Assembly (NCBI GenBank): GCA_021325635.1
Contig: JAJPGV010000033.1
Coordinates: 1-64,000, forward strand
Length of the DNA: 64,000 nt
From: Chloroflexota bacterium
GTDB taxonomy: Bacteria; Chloroflexota; JAJPGV01
Direction of reading: 5' to 3'
Shown here: piece after piece, positions 34,854-43,633 of the stretch
Position numbering within the stretch: the first letter of the stretch is position 1
How the letters are laid out: every line of letters begins with the position of its first letter
The notes under the pieces: model-generated
The model's input: the letters and a program-made list of their open reading frames with translations, nothing else
What the model was told of the DNA's origin: nothing
Databases searched by the model: none
Translations under genes and position numbers: made by a program

Positions 34854-35858
34854 ATGTCCACACCCACTCACTCCGGCAAGAAGCGCGTCTTCAGCGGCAT
34901 CCAGCCTAGCGGGGAGATGCACCTGGGCAACTACCTGGGCGCCATCAAGAACTGGGTCGATGCTCAATACGACAACGACAACATCTTCTGCATCGTCGAT
35001 CTGCACGCCATCACCGTGCCGCAGGATCCCCAGACGCTGCATCGTCGCAGCCGAGACCTGGCCAAGATCTACCTGGCCGCTGGCCTGGACCCAAGCCGCA
35101 CGGCCATCTTCATCCAATCGCACGTCAAAGAGCACGCCGAGATGGCCTGGCTGTTCAACTGCATTACGCCCATGGGCTGGGCCAACCGCATGACGCAGTT
35201 CAAGGAGAAGCAGGCCGAGATCAAGGAGCGCTCCAGTGTAGGGTTGCTGGCCTATCCCATGCTGATGGCAGCGGACATCCTGCTGTACCAGGCTGATGGG
35301 GTGCCCGTGGGGGAGGATCAGCGCCAGCACATCGAGCTCACCAGGGATATCGCCCAGAAGTTCAATCACGACTACGGCCCCGTGTTGAAGGTGCCTGAAG
35401 CGTGGATCCGCAGCGAGGGGGCGCGCATCATGTCGCTGCAGGACCCCACCAAGAAGATGAGCAAGAGCGATCCGGCGGGCTGCATACTGCTGCTCGACCC
35501 GCCGGACGTGCTGCGCAGCCGCATCATGAAAGCGGTCACGGACAGCGGCCGGGAGGTACGTTTCGACGAGTCGCGCCCGGGACTGCTCAATCTGCTGACG
35601 ATCTATCAGCTCCTCTCCCCGCCAGGCACGACACGACAGGACGTCGAACGCCACTTCGAGGGGCAGGGCTATGGTGCACTCAAGAAGGAGCTGGCGGAGC
35701 TGGTGGTCGAGGGCCTCGGCCCGCTCCAACGCCATTTTGCTGAGCTCTCGAAGGACGAAGGCCATATCGAAGATCTCCTGAAGAACGGGGCCGATCGGGT
35801 GCGTCCTATCGCACAGCAGACCATGGCCGCGGCCGCCGCGGCCATGGGTCTGGGCTAG
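34854..35858 (+). CDS. trpS: Tryptophan--tRNA ligase
   Basis: Class I aminoacyl-tRNA synthetase, 334 residues. FSGIQPSGEMHLGNYLGAIK contains the HIGH-equivalent (HLGN), VDLHAITVPQDP and MAADILLYQADGVPVGEDQR follow, and the KMSKS loop is DPTKKMSKSDP. ATG 34854 begins just after the repeat tract with no obvious ribosome-binding site; the tract is therefore the immediate upstream region of an essential gene. Confidence 0.96.
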   Translation: MSTPTHSGKKRVFSGIQPSGEMHLGNYLGAIKNWVDAQYDNDNIFCIVDLHAITVPQDPQTLHRRSRDLAKIYLAAGLDPSRTAIFIQSHVKEHAEMAWLFNCITPMGWANRMTQFKEKQAEIKERSSVGLLAYPMLMAADILLYQADGVPVGEDQRQHIELTRDIAQKFNHDYGPVLKVPEAWIRSEGARIMSLQDPTKKMSKSDPAGCILLLDPPDVLRSRIMKAVTDSGREVRFDESRPGLLNLLTIYQLLSPPGTTRQDVERHFEGQGYGALKKELAELVVEGLGPLQRHFAELSKDEGHIEDLLKNGADRVRPIAQQTMAAAAAAMGLG

Positions 35859-35864
35859 CGTGCC

Positions 35865-35870
35865 TATACT
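35865..35870 (+). promoter_or_regulatory. -10 box (TATACT), leaderless-type, for the C39-like lipoprotein gene
   Basis: TATACT ends 7 nt before ATG 35878, immediately after the trpS stop. No ribosome-binding site is present. Confidence 0.55.
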
Positions 35871-35877
35871 CCGCAGC

Positions 35878-36978
35878 ATGAGGCTCCCTCGGCCTGGGGA
35901 TGCGGCGCTTCTCCTCCTGCCGGCCTTGGTGCTTGTCGCATGCGGCCAGGCGGTGCTGCCGGCCGAGCCGGTGAGCCAATCAGCGACCTCGGTTCAGAGC
36001 GTCAATGGCGCTGCTCCCACGAGCGCGCCGGCCAGCGCGGTCGCCACTGCTTCCGTTTCCACCAGCGCGCCGGCGAGCGCGGCCGCCAGCCCTTCGGCTT
36101 CCATCAGAGCGCCGGCCAATGCCAGCGCCGCGTCACCGGCTCCTGTTTCCTCGGCCGCTAGCGTTCCGGCCGCGCCGGCGCCCGTGCCGGTTCAGCCAAG
36201 CCCATTGGCAGCCGTCCCATCAGCGGCCGGCGCCGCGCTCCCACCCAATCCGCCGGCAAAGCGCATCGGACCGCTGGTGTTCATTTCGCAGACGTTGAAC
36301 AATTGCGGGCCGGCCTCCGTCGCCGAAGTGCTCGACTTCTTGGGGCTGCATCGCACCCAGGCGCAGGTGGCCCAGGTGCTCAGGCCCAACCTGCCGGCCT
36401 ATGGCATGTCGCTGGCCGGTGTGCCGTTCTATGCCGAGTCCCTCGGTATGCGAACAGTGGAGGGCGTAGGCGCCAGCGACACACTGGTCAAGACCTTCGT
36501 AGCAAACGGGTTGCCGGTCATCGTCTCGGACCTGGTCAGCCGCCAGGAGCCTATCCGGCACTTCCGCCCGATCGACGGGTACGACGACGGCGCAGGGTAC
36601 TTCATTGGCAGCGACCCTTACCTCGGCCCGAACCACCGCATCTCCTATGCGGACTTCGACGACCTGTGGCAAATCTCCGGCGGCCGCTTCGTGGTCCTGT
36701 ATCCACCCGACCGACAGCCGCTGGTGGACGCGATCATGGCGAGCTACGACCGGGCGAGCGCCTATCAGCAGGCGTTGGCCAAGGCCGAGCTGCGGGCCGC
36801 TCAGCAGCCCCGCCTGGCCTGGAGCTGGATGGACCTGGCCGATTCGCAGATCGAGCTGGGACAGCTGTCCGCCGCTTCCCGCTCGGTCCAGCAGGCAGCA
36901 CAGCTGGGCCTGCCGTTCGAGTCCCACTGGCTGCAGCTGAAGCTGCAGCGCGCCACGTCCGGCACGGCGGCGGCCTGA
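35878..36978 (+). CDS. Lipoprotein with C39-like peptidase domain
   Basis: A 366-residue exported lipoprotein. The signal peptide ends with a lipobox (LVAC, Cys about residue 22). Residues about 30-130 are a low-complexity Ala/Ser/Pro linker. A papain-like C39-type domain follows: SQTLNNCGPASVAEVLDFLG gives the nucleophile Cys, RHFRPIDGYDDGAGYFIGSDP the His and Asp region. The C-terminal ~90 residues form helices that look like a degenerate TPR pair (LAWSWMDLADSQIELGQLSA). It probably cleaves or binds peptides at the cell surface; a non-catalytic role is possible. It has its own leaderless-type promoter. Confidence 0.8.
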   Translation: MRLPRPGDAALLLLPALVLVACGQAVLPAEPVSQSATSVQSVNGAAPTSAPASAVATASVSTSAPASAAASPSASIRAPANASAASPAPVSSAASVPAAPAPVPVQPSPLAAVPSAAGAALPPNPPAKRIGPLVFISQTLNNCGPASVAEVLDFLGLHRTQAQVAQVLRPNLPAYGMSLAGVPFYAESLGMRTVEGVGASDTLVKTFVANGLPVIVSDLVSRQEPIRHFRPIDGYDDGAGYFIGSDPYLGPNHRISYADFDDLWQISGGRFVVLYPPDRQPLVDAIMASYDRASAYQQALAKAELRAAQQPRLAWSWMDLADSQIELGQLSAASRSVQQAAQLGLPFESHWLQLKLQRATSGTAAA

Positions 36979-37001
36979 GAGCGCGGCCCAGGAACAGCGA
37001 A

Positions 37002-37019
37002 GGCCGGCGTAAGCCGGCC
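37002..37019. terminator. Hairpin between convergent genes (C39-like lipoprotein and lhr)
   Basis: GGCCGGC (37002-37008) and GCCGGCC (37013-37019) form a perfect 7-bp stem closed by the tetraloop GTAA (GNRA type). It lies in the 72-base gap between two converging genes and reads the same on both strands, as expected of a bidirectional terminator, although no T-run follows. Confidence 0.5.
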
Positions 37020-37050
37020 CCGATCGAGGACCCCCGATCCGAGGAAAAGT

Positions 37051-40000
37051 TTACAGCCGCGAGGGCCGGAGGACCATGCGCTGCGGGTCGGCGTCGAAGC
37101 CCAGCGCCTCGAGCTCCGGCCGCACCTCGGATTTCGTGACCGGCTGACCGTCCCAGGTCTCAACTTCGATCTTCCGCAGGCGTCGAACCCGGACCGGCGC
37201 GTCCAGGAGGTGGGTGAGCAGTGGCAATGCCTGGCGCGCCCCCTCTTCCAATGGACGCAGGTCTCGGCCCTGGCCTTCGACGGCCAGGACCGGGTGCCCG
37301 GCCACGAGCGCGACGTAGTTCGTGGACAGCCGGGTAACGCGCTGATTGCCGTCATGGGCCAGCAGGACTCCATAGGGGTTGGCTGGGTCGGTAGCGTTGA
37401 GCAGCAGGCGCGTGTCGCGGGGCTGTCGCAGGCGCTCCACCGCTTCGGGCAGCGCGAACTGCGCGCCGGACAGGCCCTTGACGAAGTATCCGCGCCTGAC
37501 CTGTCCCAGCGCTTCCAGCCGTTTGAGGGCCTGGTATACGGCCGCCCAGCCGACCGGCCCCTCCTCGGCCATGGCCATCTCCCGCGCGACCACGCCGTAG
37601 CGCCGCAGCAGCTGGCGGGCGTAGGCTTCGGTCTGTTCCTCGACCGAGGCCGGATCCCCGGCAGTGAACAGCGACCAGCGCCCCTGGCCTGCCGGAAGCC
37701 CCGGCCGGCGAAAGTCGCGGCGATACGACCAGTGTCGAGGGCGGGTCCCTCCGGGAATGAGGCTTGGGGAGCCGGCGGCGTTAGGTGCTTGGCTGCCCGC
37801 TGCCGGCTCTCGCTGAGGACGCCTCGGCGAGCGGACGGGGTCGAAGGTATCGTTGGTGGCTTCACCGGCCCAAACCAGCTCCCACAGGGCGTCGTACACG
37901 GCGGGCAGGCCGAGCTGGGTGCCGCGCGCCACATCCTGCATGAACGAGGCGCCGTGCTGGCGCAGCCAGTCGGCCACCTTGCGCCCGGGCGCGCCAACGG
38001 ATCGGGGAAGGCCCTCGGCGGGCAGGAGCAGCTGCACGTCGTCGCGGAAGTAGAAAGCGATCTTGCCTTTGCCGCCACCCGGCGAGGTGCTGCCCAGCCA
38101 GACGACTTCGCCGGCGGCGCACAGCTGGTCGAGCCAGGACGGCTGGTAGCCGTCCAAGCGCCGGCTCAAGACGTCCGGCTCCCACACTTCCATGGGCAGG
38201 GCAACGCCCTGAAGCTGCTCGATCACCTGCCTCAGGCCGGCGACCTTCGAGCGCCGCGGCTCCAGGCTCACTCCCTGCCAGTCGGCCAAGAAGGCGGCGA
38301 ACTGCGCCCCGTCCCGCGGCTCGATCTGCTCGCGCAGGATGGCCAGACTGTGGCGGTGCAGCTGCCGCAAGTTCTCGATCAGGCACCATTCCTCACCGCT
38401 CTGGCCCGGCACGAAATCTCCTCGCGCCACGACCTGTTGGCGATGCAGCTCCTCCAGCTCCGGCAGCGGATCGAAGCCGTAACGGCCCTGTACCTGCTCC
38501 ACCCGAAACGGCCCGTGATTGGCCGCGAACCGGCGCAGGAGATCGAGACGCGCGGCGGTGCCGGGTGCCGGGTGCTGCGTGACGAGGGGATCGACAGGAG
38601 CGAGATGGGGATCGCTTGCAAGCCGCACGGCATCGCGGAACGAAGTGGCGTACTCGGCCGGGATAACGCGAGCCTGGTCTGCGGCAGCAGGCAGGGCCGC
38701 GCTCGGCGCACTCGGCACTCGGCCCTCGGCACTCGGCCCTCGGCCACCCGCCGCCAGCCCCCGGCCCTCAGCACTCGGCCCTCGACCGTCAGCCCTCGGC
38801 CCTCGGCCCTCGGCCCTCGGCACTCGCACGGCCTGTCCGCTGTCGAGCAGCTGGTGCAGGGCGGGTGCGTAATCGCCTTCGAAACGCGCCGCGATCTCCG
38901 GCTCGGTGAGGTCGACGAGTCGCAGAAGGAGCTCCATGAGCTCATCGGCCGATTCGGCCCTCCAGCCCGGCAGGGTGCGCTGCAGCCGCCCCTCGAGCTG
39001 GGCAATGGCAGCCGGCTCGAGCAGGTCGCGCACTGCGTCGTCGTCCAGAACGTCGGCCAGGAGGTCGCGGTTCAGCGACAGCATGGCGCTCTTCCGCTCG
39101 GCCCGAGGAGCATCCGTGCCGTACATGAAGGCCATGATGAAGCTGAACAGGATCTCGGCGGCGAAGGGTGAGGCGAAGGGCGTATCGACCTGCACCACCT
39201 CGACCTCTCCGACCTCGATCTCGCTGAGGATCTGCCGCAGGTGCGGCACGTCGAGCACGTCCTGGAGGCATTCGCGATAGGTTTCGATGACGATAGGGAA
39301 CGACTCGTAACGGCGAGCGACCTGCAGCAGATCGGCCGCCTTGATGCGCTGCAGCCATAGCGGCGAGCGCCGGTCGGGCCGCTGTCGCGGCAGCAGCAGC
39401 GCTCGCGCCGCGGCTTGGCGGAAGATGGTGCCGAACATGGCCGAGGCGCCGACCTCGGAGACAATCAGGTCCTCGACCGTGTCCGAATCTATCTGGCGGA
39501 GCAGGTCGATGGGCGGCTGCGCGTCGGCGGGGAAGCGGAAGACGATGCCGTCGTCGGTGTAGAGCTGCTCCACCTCCATCGCTGTGGTCTGGCGCAAGCG
39601 CGCCGCCAGGGCAAACGCCAGCGCTCCGTTCACGCGTCCGCCCAAGGGCGAATGGATCACTACACGCGGCTCGCCCAGCTCGTCGCTGAAGCGCTCCACG
39701 ACCAGCCGTCGCCTCGTGGCTAGCTGGCCGGCGGCCTCGATCTGCCCGCGCAGGAACTCCACCAGGTTCTGCGCCGCTACGTCATCCAGGGCGTATTCCG
39801 AGCACAGCACGTCCACTACCGCCGGGCCCTCGCCCTTGGCCAGCCGCTGCTCCATCTCAGCCAGGAAGCAGCCCATGCTCTCGCCCAGCTCGAAGGGGCG
39901 GCCCAGACCCTCGCCATGCCAGAAGGGGATGCGCGCCGCCCCCGGCGGAGCGGGCGATACCAGCACGCGATCGTGGCCGATAGCATCGATGCGCCAGTTG

Positions 40001-41631
40001 CTGTTGCCCAGCGTGAACGACTGGCCCACGCGCGACTCGTAGACCATCTCCTCGTCAAGCTCGCCGAGCTTCAGGTTGCTCTCGGACAGGTAGACGCCGA
40101 AGTAGCCGCGGTCGGGGATGGTTCCCCCATTGATGATGGCCAGCATGCGGCTGCCCTCGCGGGCCCGCACGAGGTCGTTCTGGCGATCCCAGGCGATGCG
40201 CGGCCTCAGCTCGCCGAACTCGTGCGACGGATAGCGCCCCGAAAGCATCTCCAGCACGCTGTCCAGCGCGGAACGAGTGAGATCCCGAAAGGGGTAGGCG
40301 CGTTTCACGATGTCGAACAGCTCGGGAACGGCCCACTCGCGCTCGCAGCTCATGGCGCACACCTGCTGGGCCAGGACGTCGAGGCAGTTGCGTGGCACGC
40401 GCGTCTCTTCCACCTCGCCCTGCTCCATCTCGCGTGACACGATAGCCGCTTCGAGCACGTCCGAGCGATGTGTCGGCAGCACTCGCCCCACGGCAATCTC
40501 GTCCAGCCGGTGGCCGGCACGGCCGACCCGCTGCAATCCGCGCGAGACGGCCTTCGGAGACCCGATCTGCAGCACCAGGTCGATGCTGCCCATGTCGATG
40601 CCGAGCTCCAGGCTGGAGGTGGCCACGATGGCCGGCAGCCTGCCTGCCTTCAGCAGCTCCTCAACCTCCAGCCGTTTCTCCTTGGACATGCTGCCGTGGT
40701 GGGCCCGGGCGATCTCTTCGCCTGCCAGATCGTTGAGGTTGGCGGTGACGCGCTCGGCCACGCCGCGGTTGTTCACGAAGATCAAGGTCGACCGCGGCCG
40801 TGGCTCTGCCTTCAGGTAGTCCAGGATCTTGGCGTAGATGCCGTTCCAGGCGGAGTGGTCCGGCAGCTCATCGAACGTCTTCACCGGGGAGACGACCTTG
40901 AGGTCGAGCGGCTTCCTTCGTCCGGCGTCGACGACGTTGACCTCGCGCCCGGTTCCGCCAAGGAAGCTGGCGATCTCGCTCAGCGGCCGCTGCGTCGCCG
41001 ATAGGCCAATGCGCACGAAAGCATCCGTCGAGCCCATTTGGCTGGCACCCGCTTCCGTGCCCTTCACCAACGCTTCCAACCGTTCGATGGACAGGGCGAG
41101 GTGCACCCCGCGCTTGGTGCCGGCGACGGCGTGAATCTCATCGAGGATCACGTAGCGGACGGTGCGCAGCATGTTCCTGGCCCGCTGCGAAGTGAGCAGC
41201 AGGTACAGCGATTCGGGCGTGGTGATCAGCACCTGTGGCGGGCGGCGCAGCATGCCGGCCCGACCCGCTGCCGCCGTGTCCCCCGTTCGCACGGCTGCAC
41301 CAATGTGGGGCAGTGCGAGGCCCAGCTCTGCGGCCTTGGCGCTGATGCCTTCCAGCGGCTGCTCCAGATTCTTCTCGACATCGTAGTTCAGCGCCTTGAG
41401 GGGGGACACGTACAGCACCTGCACCCCGTCGGCTGGATGCTGGTAGAGCTGATTGAGACACCACAGGAAGGCCGCCAGCGTTTTCCCGGAGCCTGTGGGC
41501 GCCAGGATCAGGGTGTGCTTCCCGGCGGCGATGGAGGGCCACCCCAGCGCCTGCGGCGGGCTCGGACGGCCGAACTGCTGTTGGAACCAGCCGCGTACGG
41601 CGGGATGGAACAGCTCCAGTGGGTCGGTCAT
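37051..41631 (-). CDS. lhr: Large ATP-dependent helicase Lhr
   Basis: A 1526-residue superfamily 2 helicase. Walker A is APTGSGKT (45-52), then LYVSPLKALNYDVEKNL, the DEIH box in YVILDEIHAVAGTKRGVHLA, SATQRPL, ATSSLELGIDMGSIDLVLQI and RGLQRVGRAGHR, followed by the winged-helix and Lhr beta-barrel regions and a long C-terminal domain of the Lhr type. Residues about 934-977 are an Arg/Gly/Pro/Ala heptapeptide repeat encoded by a 7-bp tandem repeat (see findings), inserted between conserved parts. Lhr proteins act in DNA repair or stress. ATG 41631 is preceded by TACAAT and 6 nt. Long open frames on the opposite strand are shadows. Confidence 0.93.
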   Translation of the reverse strand: MTDPLELFHPAVRGWFQQQFGRPSPPQALGWPSIAAGKHTLILAPTGSGKTLAAFLWCLNQLYQHPADGVQVLYVSPLKALNYDVEKNLEQPLEGISAKAAELGLALPHIGAAVRTGDTAAAGRAGMLRRPPQVLITTPESLYLLLTSQRARNMLRTVRYVILDEIHAVAGTKRGVHLALSIERLEALVKGTEAGASQMGSTDAFVRIGLSATQRPLSEIASFLGGTGREVNVVDAGRRKPLDLKVVSPVKTFDELPDHSAWNGIYAKILDYLKAEPRPRSTLIFVNNRGVAERVTANLNDLAGEEIARAHHGSMSKEKRLEVEELLKAGRLPAIVATSSLELGIDMGSIDLVLQIGSPKAVSRGLQRVGRAGHRLDEIAVGRVLPTHRSDVLEAAIVSREMEQGEVEETRVPRNCLDVLAQQVCAMSCEREWAVPELFDIVKRAYPFRDLTRSALDSVLEMLSGRYPSHEFGELRPRIAWDRQNDLVRAREGSRMLAIINGGTIPDRGYFGVYLSESNLKLGELDEEMVYESRVGQSFTLGNSNWRIDAIGHDRVLVSPAPPGAARIPFWHGEGLGRPFELGESMGCFLAEMEQRLAKGEGPAVVDVLCSEYALDDVAAQNLVEFLRGQIEAAGQLATRRRLVVERFSDELGEPRVVIHSPLGGRVNGALAFALAARLRQTTAMEVEQLYTDDGIVFRFPADAQPPIDLLRQIDSDTVEDLIVSEVGASAMFGTIFRQAAARALLLPRQRPDRRSPLWLQRIKAADLLQVARRYESFPIVIETYRECLQDVLDVPHLRQILSEIEVGEVEVVQVDTPFASPFAAEILFSFIMAFMYGTDAPRAERKSAMLSLNRDLLADVLDDDAVRDLLEPAAIAQLEGRLQRTLPGWRAESADELMELLLRLVDLTEPEIAARFEGDYAPALHQLLDSGQAVRVPRAEGRGPRADGRGPSAEGRGLAAGGRGPSAEGRVPSAPSAALPAAADQARVIPAEYATSFRDAVRLASDPHLAPVDPLVTQHPAPGTAARLDLLRRFAANHGPFRVEQVQGRYGFDPLPELEELHRQQVVARGDFVPGQSGEEWCLIENLRQLHRHSLAILREQIEPRDGAQFAAFLADWQGVSLEPRRSKVAGLRQVIEQLQGVALPMEVWEPDVLSRRLDGYQPSWLDQLCAAGEVVWLGSTSPGGGKGKIAFYFRDDVQLLLPAEGLPRSVGAPGRKVADWLRQHGASFMQDVARGTQLGLPAVYDALWELVWAGEATNDTFDPVRSPRRPQREPAAGSQAPNAAGSPSLIPGGTRPRHWSYRRDFRRPGLPAGQGRWSLFTAGDPASVEEQTEAYARQLLRRYGVVAREMAMAEEGPVGWAAVYQALKRLEALGQVRRGYFVKGLSGAQFALPEAVERLRQPRDTRLLLNATDPANPYGVLLAHDGNQRVTRLSTNYVALVAGHPVLAVEGQGRDLRPLEEGARQALPLLTHLLDAPVRVRRLRKIEVETWDGQPVTKSEVRPELEALGFDADPQRMVLRPSRL
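38701..38829. repeat. In-frame heptanucleotide repeat inside lhr
   Basis: Tandem 7-bp units of the CTCGGCC/CTCGGCA type over about 129 bases within lhr. As 21 bp equals seven codons, it translates as a degenerate heptapeptide of the form (A/D)EGRGPS/R. The periodicity is the same as in the tract at 34.5 kb, with a different unit. Confidence 0.85.
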
Positions 41632-41637
41632 TGCTGG

Positions 41638-41643
41638 ATTGTA
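41638..41643 (-). promoter_or_regulatory. -10 box (TACAAT), leaderless-type, for lhr
   Basis: TACAAT on the minus strand ends exactly 6 nt before ATG 41631. No ribosome-binding site. Confidence 0.55.
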
Positions 41644-41709
41644 GGAAGGGCACTGCCACCTGATCAAGTGAGCAGTGGTCGGGGACGACGGACGGAATCG
41701 CGCTCCGGG

Positions 41710-41715
41710 GACAAT
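41710..41715 (+). promoter_or_regulatory. -10-like box (GACAAT) for the thioesterase gene
   Basis: GACAAT ends 6 nt before ATG 41722; the spacing matches the other leaderless-type promoters though the first base deviates from TANNNT. Confidence 0.4.
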
Positions 41716-41721
41716 GGATGC

Positions 41722-42159
41722 ATGTCGAGGATGAGGGATAGGTTTGAGCGGATGCTGCGTGGCGAGGAGCCGACGATCGCCGTAGGCAGGCTGGTTGGCT
41801 TTCGGCTAACGGGCTTGAGCGATGGACGGGCGACATTCGAGATGGAGGTCGGGCCGCAGCATCACAACCCCATGGGTACCCTGCATGGCGGCGTTCTGTG
41901 CGACCTGGCCGACGCCGCCATGGGCGTCGCCTATTCGACCACGCTGGGCGAGGACCAGAGCTTCACTACGCTGGAGCTGAAGATCAACTTCCTGCGGCCC
42001 TTCTGGACCGGCCGGCTGCAAGCAGTGGGATGGGTGGTGAAGAGCGGGCGGACGATTGGCCTGACGGAGTGCGACGTGACTGACGATCAAGAACGCTTGG
42101 TCGCTCGGGCCACGAGCACCTGTATGACCCTTCATGGCGAGGACGCCAAGGGCCGCTAA
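41722..42159 (+). CDS. PaaI-type hotdog thioesterase
   Basis: A 145-residue hotdog-fold protein. HHNPMGTLHGGVLCDLADAA is the PaaI/YdiI signature with the active-site region, and TTLELKINFLRPFWTGRLQA the following beta sheet. It should hydrolyse acyl- or aryl-CoA esters; the substrate cannot be read from sequence. It is divergent from lhr and convergent with the class B PBP gene. Confidence 0.88.
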   Translation: MSRMRDRFERMLRGEEPTIAVGRLVGFRLTGLSDGRATFEMEVGPQHHNPMGTLHGGVLCDLADAAMGVAYSTTLGEDQSFTTLELKINFLRPFWTGRLQAVGWVVKSGRTIGLTECDVTDDQERLVARATSTCMTLHGEDAKGR

Positions 42160-42171
42160 GGAAGATCTTGC

Positions 42172-43578
42172 TCAGTCGTCGCTGGCCAGCGCGGCTTGCA
42201 GCATGGCTCTAGCCATCGGCGCCGCCTGGTCAAAGCCTTCGCCCTTGTGCTCCCGAATGACGGCCACCACGTAGCGCGGCTGATCCGCCGGGGCGAACCC
42301 AACGAACCAGGCATCGGGTGGTTGGCCGTCGCCGGTCTCAGCCGTCCCGGTCTTGCCGGCAACCTGCACGTTTGGCAGGCGGGCCTGGGTGCCGGAGCCC
42401 TGCTGGACCACGGCCACCATCATCTGCCGCAGCTCGGCGGCTACCTGGCCATCGAGCGGGGTGCCGAGATTCCCCACTTCGAAGCTGGTGATGGACTGGC
42501 TCTGCCTGGTCGCTTGCTGCGTAACGAGGTGAGGCAGCGGCATGCTGCCCCCATTGGCTACGGCCGCGGTAATCAGCGCCATCTGCAGCGGGGATACCGA
42601 CACCTGCCCCTGGCCGTAGGCGCTGTTAGCCAGCAGCACGCGCGACAGGTCCGCGCCGGCATCGGCGAGGCGGCTCGCCGCCGTGGGGAGGTCGAAGGGA
42701 ATCGGCTTGCCTATGGCGAACATATCCGCCTGCTGCTGCAGACGCTGCCAGCCGAGCTGCAGTCCCAGCTGAGCAAAGCACGGATTGCACGAGTATTGAA
42801 AGGCCTGGGTGAGGGTGGGGTCGGTGAGGCCGCGCGGGAGATTGCTGCCTCGGACGGTGAAGCCGTCGACGACGAACGTGTCGCCTGGCTGCGGGATCTT
42901 GGTGTCGGGGCGGGCGTTGCCGCCGGCCAGCGCGGCGGCGGCGGTGACGATCTTGAAGGTCGATCCCGGCGGAAACAGTCCCAGCGTTGCGCGATTGAAC
43001 AGCGGCCCTGAGGGGTCGGTTCGCAGCCGCTGCAGCTCGGCGTCGAGCTGGTTGGCGTCGAAGTAGGGCCTCGTCACCATGGCCAGGATCTCGCCATCCT
43101 GTGGCTTCATGACGATCGCTGCTCCGTTGGCGTCTCCCATGGCCTGCTCGACCGCCTGCTGCAGCTTGGCGTCGATGCTCAGGGTGAGCGTGTCGCCGAC
43201 CTTTGGGCGCTGCAGGACGAGATCAGCCAAGGCCTCAGCGAGGTCTCCGGCTGTCCCCTGGAGCTGTGTATCAAAGGTCTTTTCGATCCCATCCTGACCG
43301 AAACGCACGCTGCTGTAGCCAATCAGCGGCGAAAGGCTGGGCATGGTGTACTGGCGCTTGAAGCCGCCGGCGGACCGCACGCTTCGAGCGAGGACCGTCC
43401 CGTGGCGATCGACGATCAGGCCTCGATCGACCTGCTCCATGGCCTTGACGGCCCGGGGATTGCCGGCGCGCTGGCTCAGGTCCGGCGCGCGGACCACCTG
43501 CCAATAGGCCAGGTCCAGGCTGACCACCAGGAACGCCAGGACGACGAGGAAGGCAACCTGCTTGACCGTGCGTCCCAC
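42172..43578 (-). CDS. Class B penicillin-binding protein (PbpA/FtsI-like transpeptidase)
   Basis: A 468-residue transpeptidase, smaller than the elongasome PBP2 encoded at 30.6-32.8 kb. N-terminal membrane helix (FLVVLAFLVVSLDLAYWQVV), a short dimerisation region with RGLIVDRHGTVLARS, and a transpeptidase domain with PPGSTFKIVTAAAAL (nucleophile), the SCN motif in FQYSCNPCFAQLG and AGKTGTAE. The overall build resembles actinobacterial PbpA, which works in septation or sporulation. GTG 43578 follows GGAGG. An SDR gene lies upstream on the same strand, 55 bases away. Confidence 0.92.
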   Translation of the reverse strand: MGRTVKQVAFLVVLAFLVVSLDLAYWQVVRAPDLSQRAGNPRAVKAMEQVDRGLIVDRHGTVLARSVRSAGGFKRQYTMPSLSPLIGYSSVRFGQDGIEKTFDTQLQGTAGDLAEALADLVLQRPKVGDTLTLSIDAKLQQAVEQAMGDANGAAIVMKPQDGEILAMVTRPYFDANQLDAELQRLRTDPSGPLFNRATLGLFPPGSTFKIVTAAAALAGGNARPDTKIPQPGDTFVVDGFTVRGSNLPRGLTDPTLTQAFQYSCNPCFAQLGLQLGWQRLQQQADMFAIGKPIPFDLPTAASRLADAGADLSRVLLANSAYGQGQVSVSPLQMALITAAVANGGSMPLPHLVTQQATRQSQSITSFEVGNLGTPLDGQVAAELRQMMVAVVQQGSGTQARLPNVQVAGKTGTAETGDGQPPDAWFVGFAPADQPRYVVAVIREHKGEGFDQAAPMARAMLQAALASDD

Positions 43579-43633
43579 TCAGCCTCCGCCGGCGCTGTGG
43601 TGACTCCGATGAAGGGACGTGGCTGCGAGCAGC

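Noticed and set aside
37210-39171. 653-codon plus-strand open frame inside lhr
   Set aside because: The minus-strand frame carries helicase and Lhr-family sequence throughout. The plus frame is Gln/His/Arg-rich without domains, a normal shadow in GC-rich DNA.
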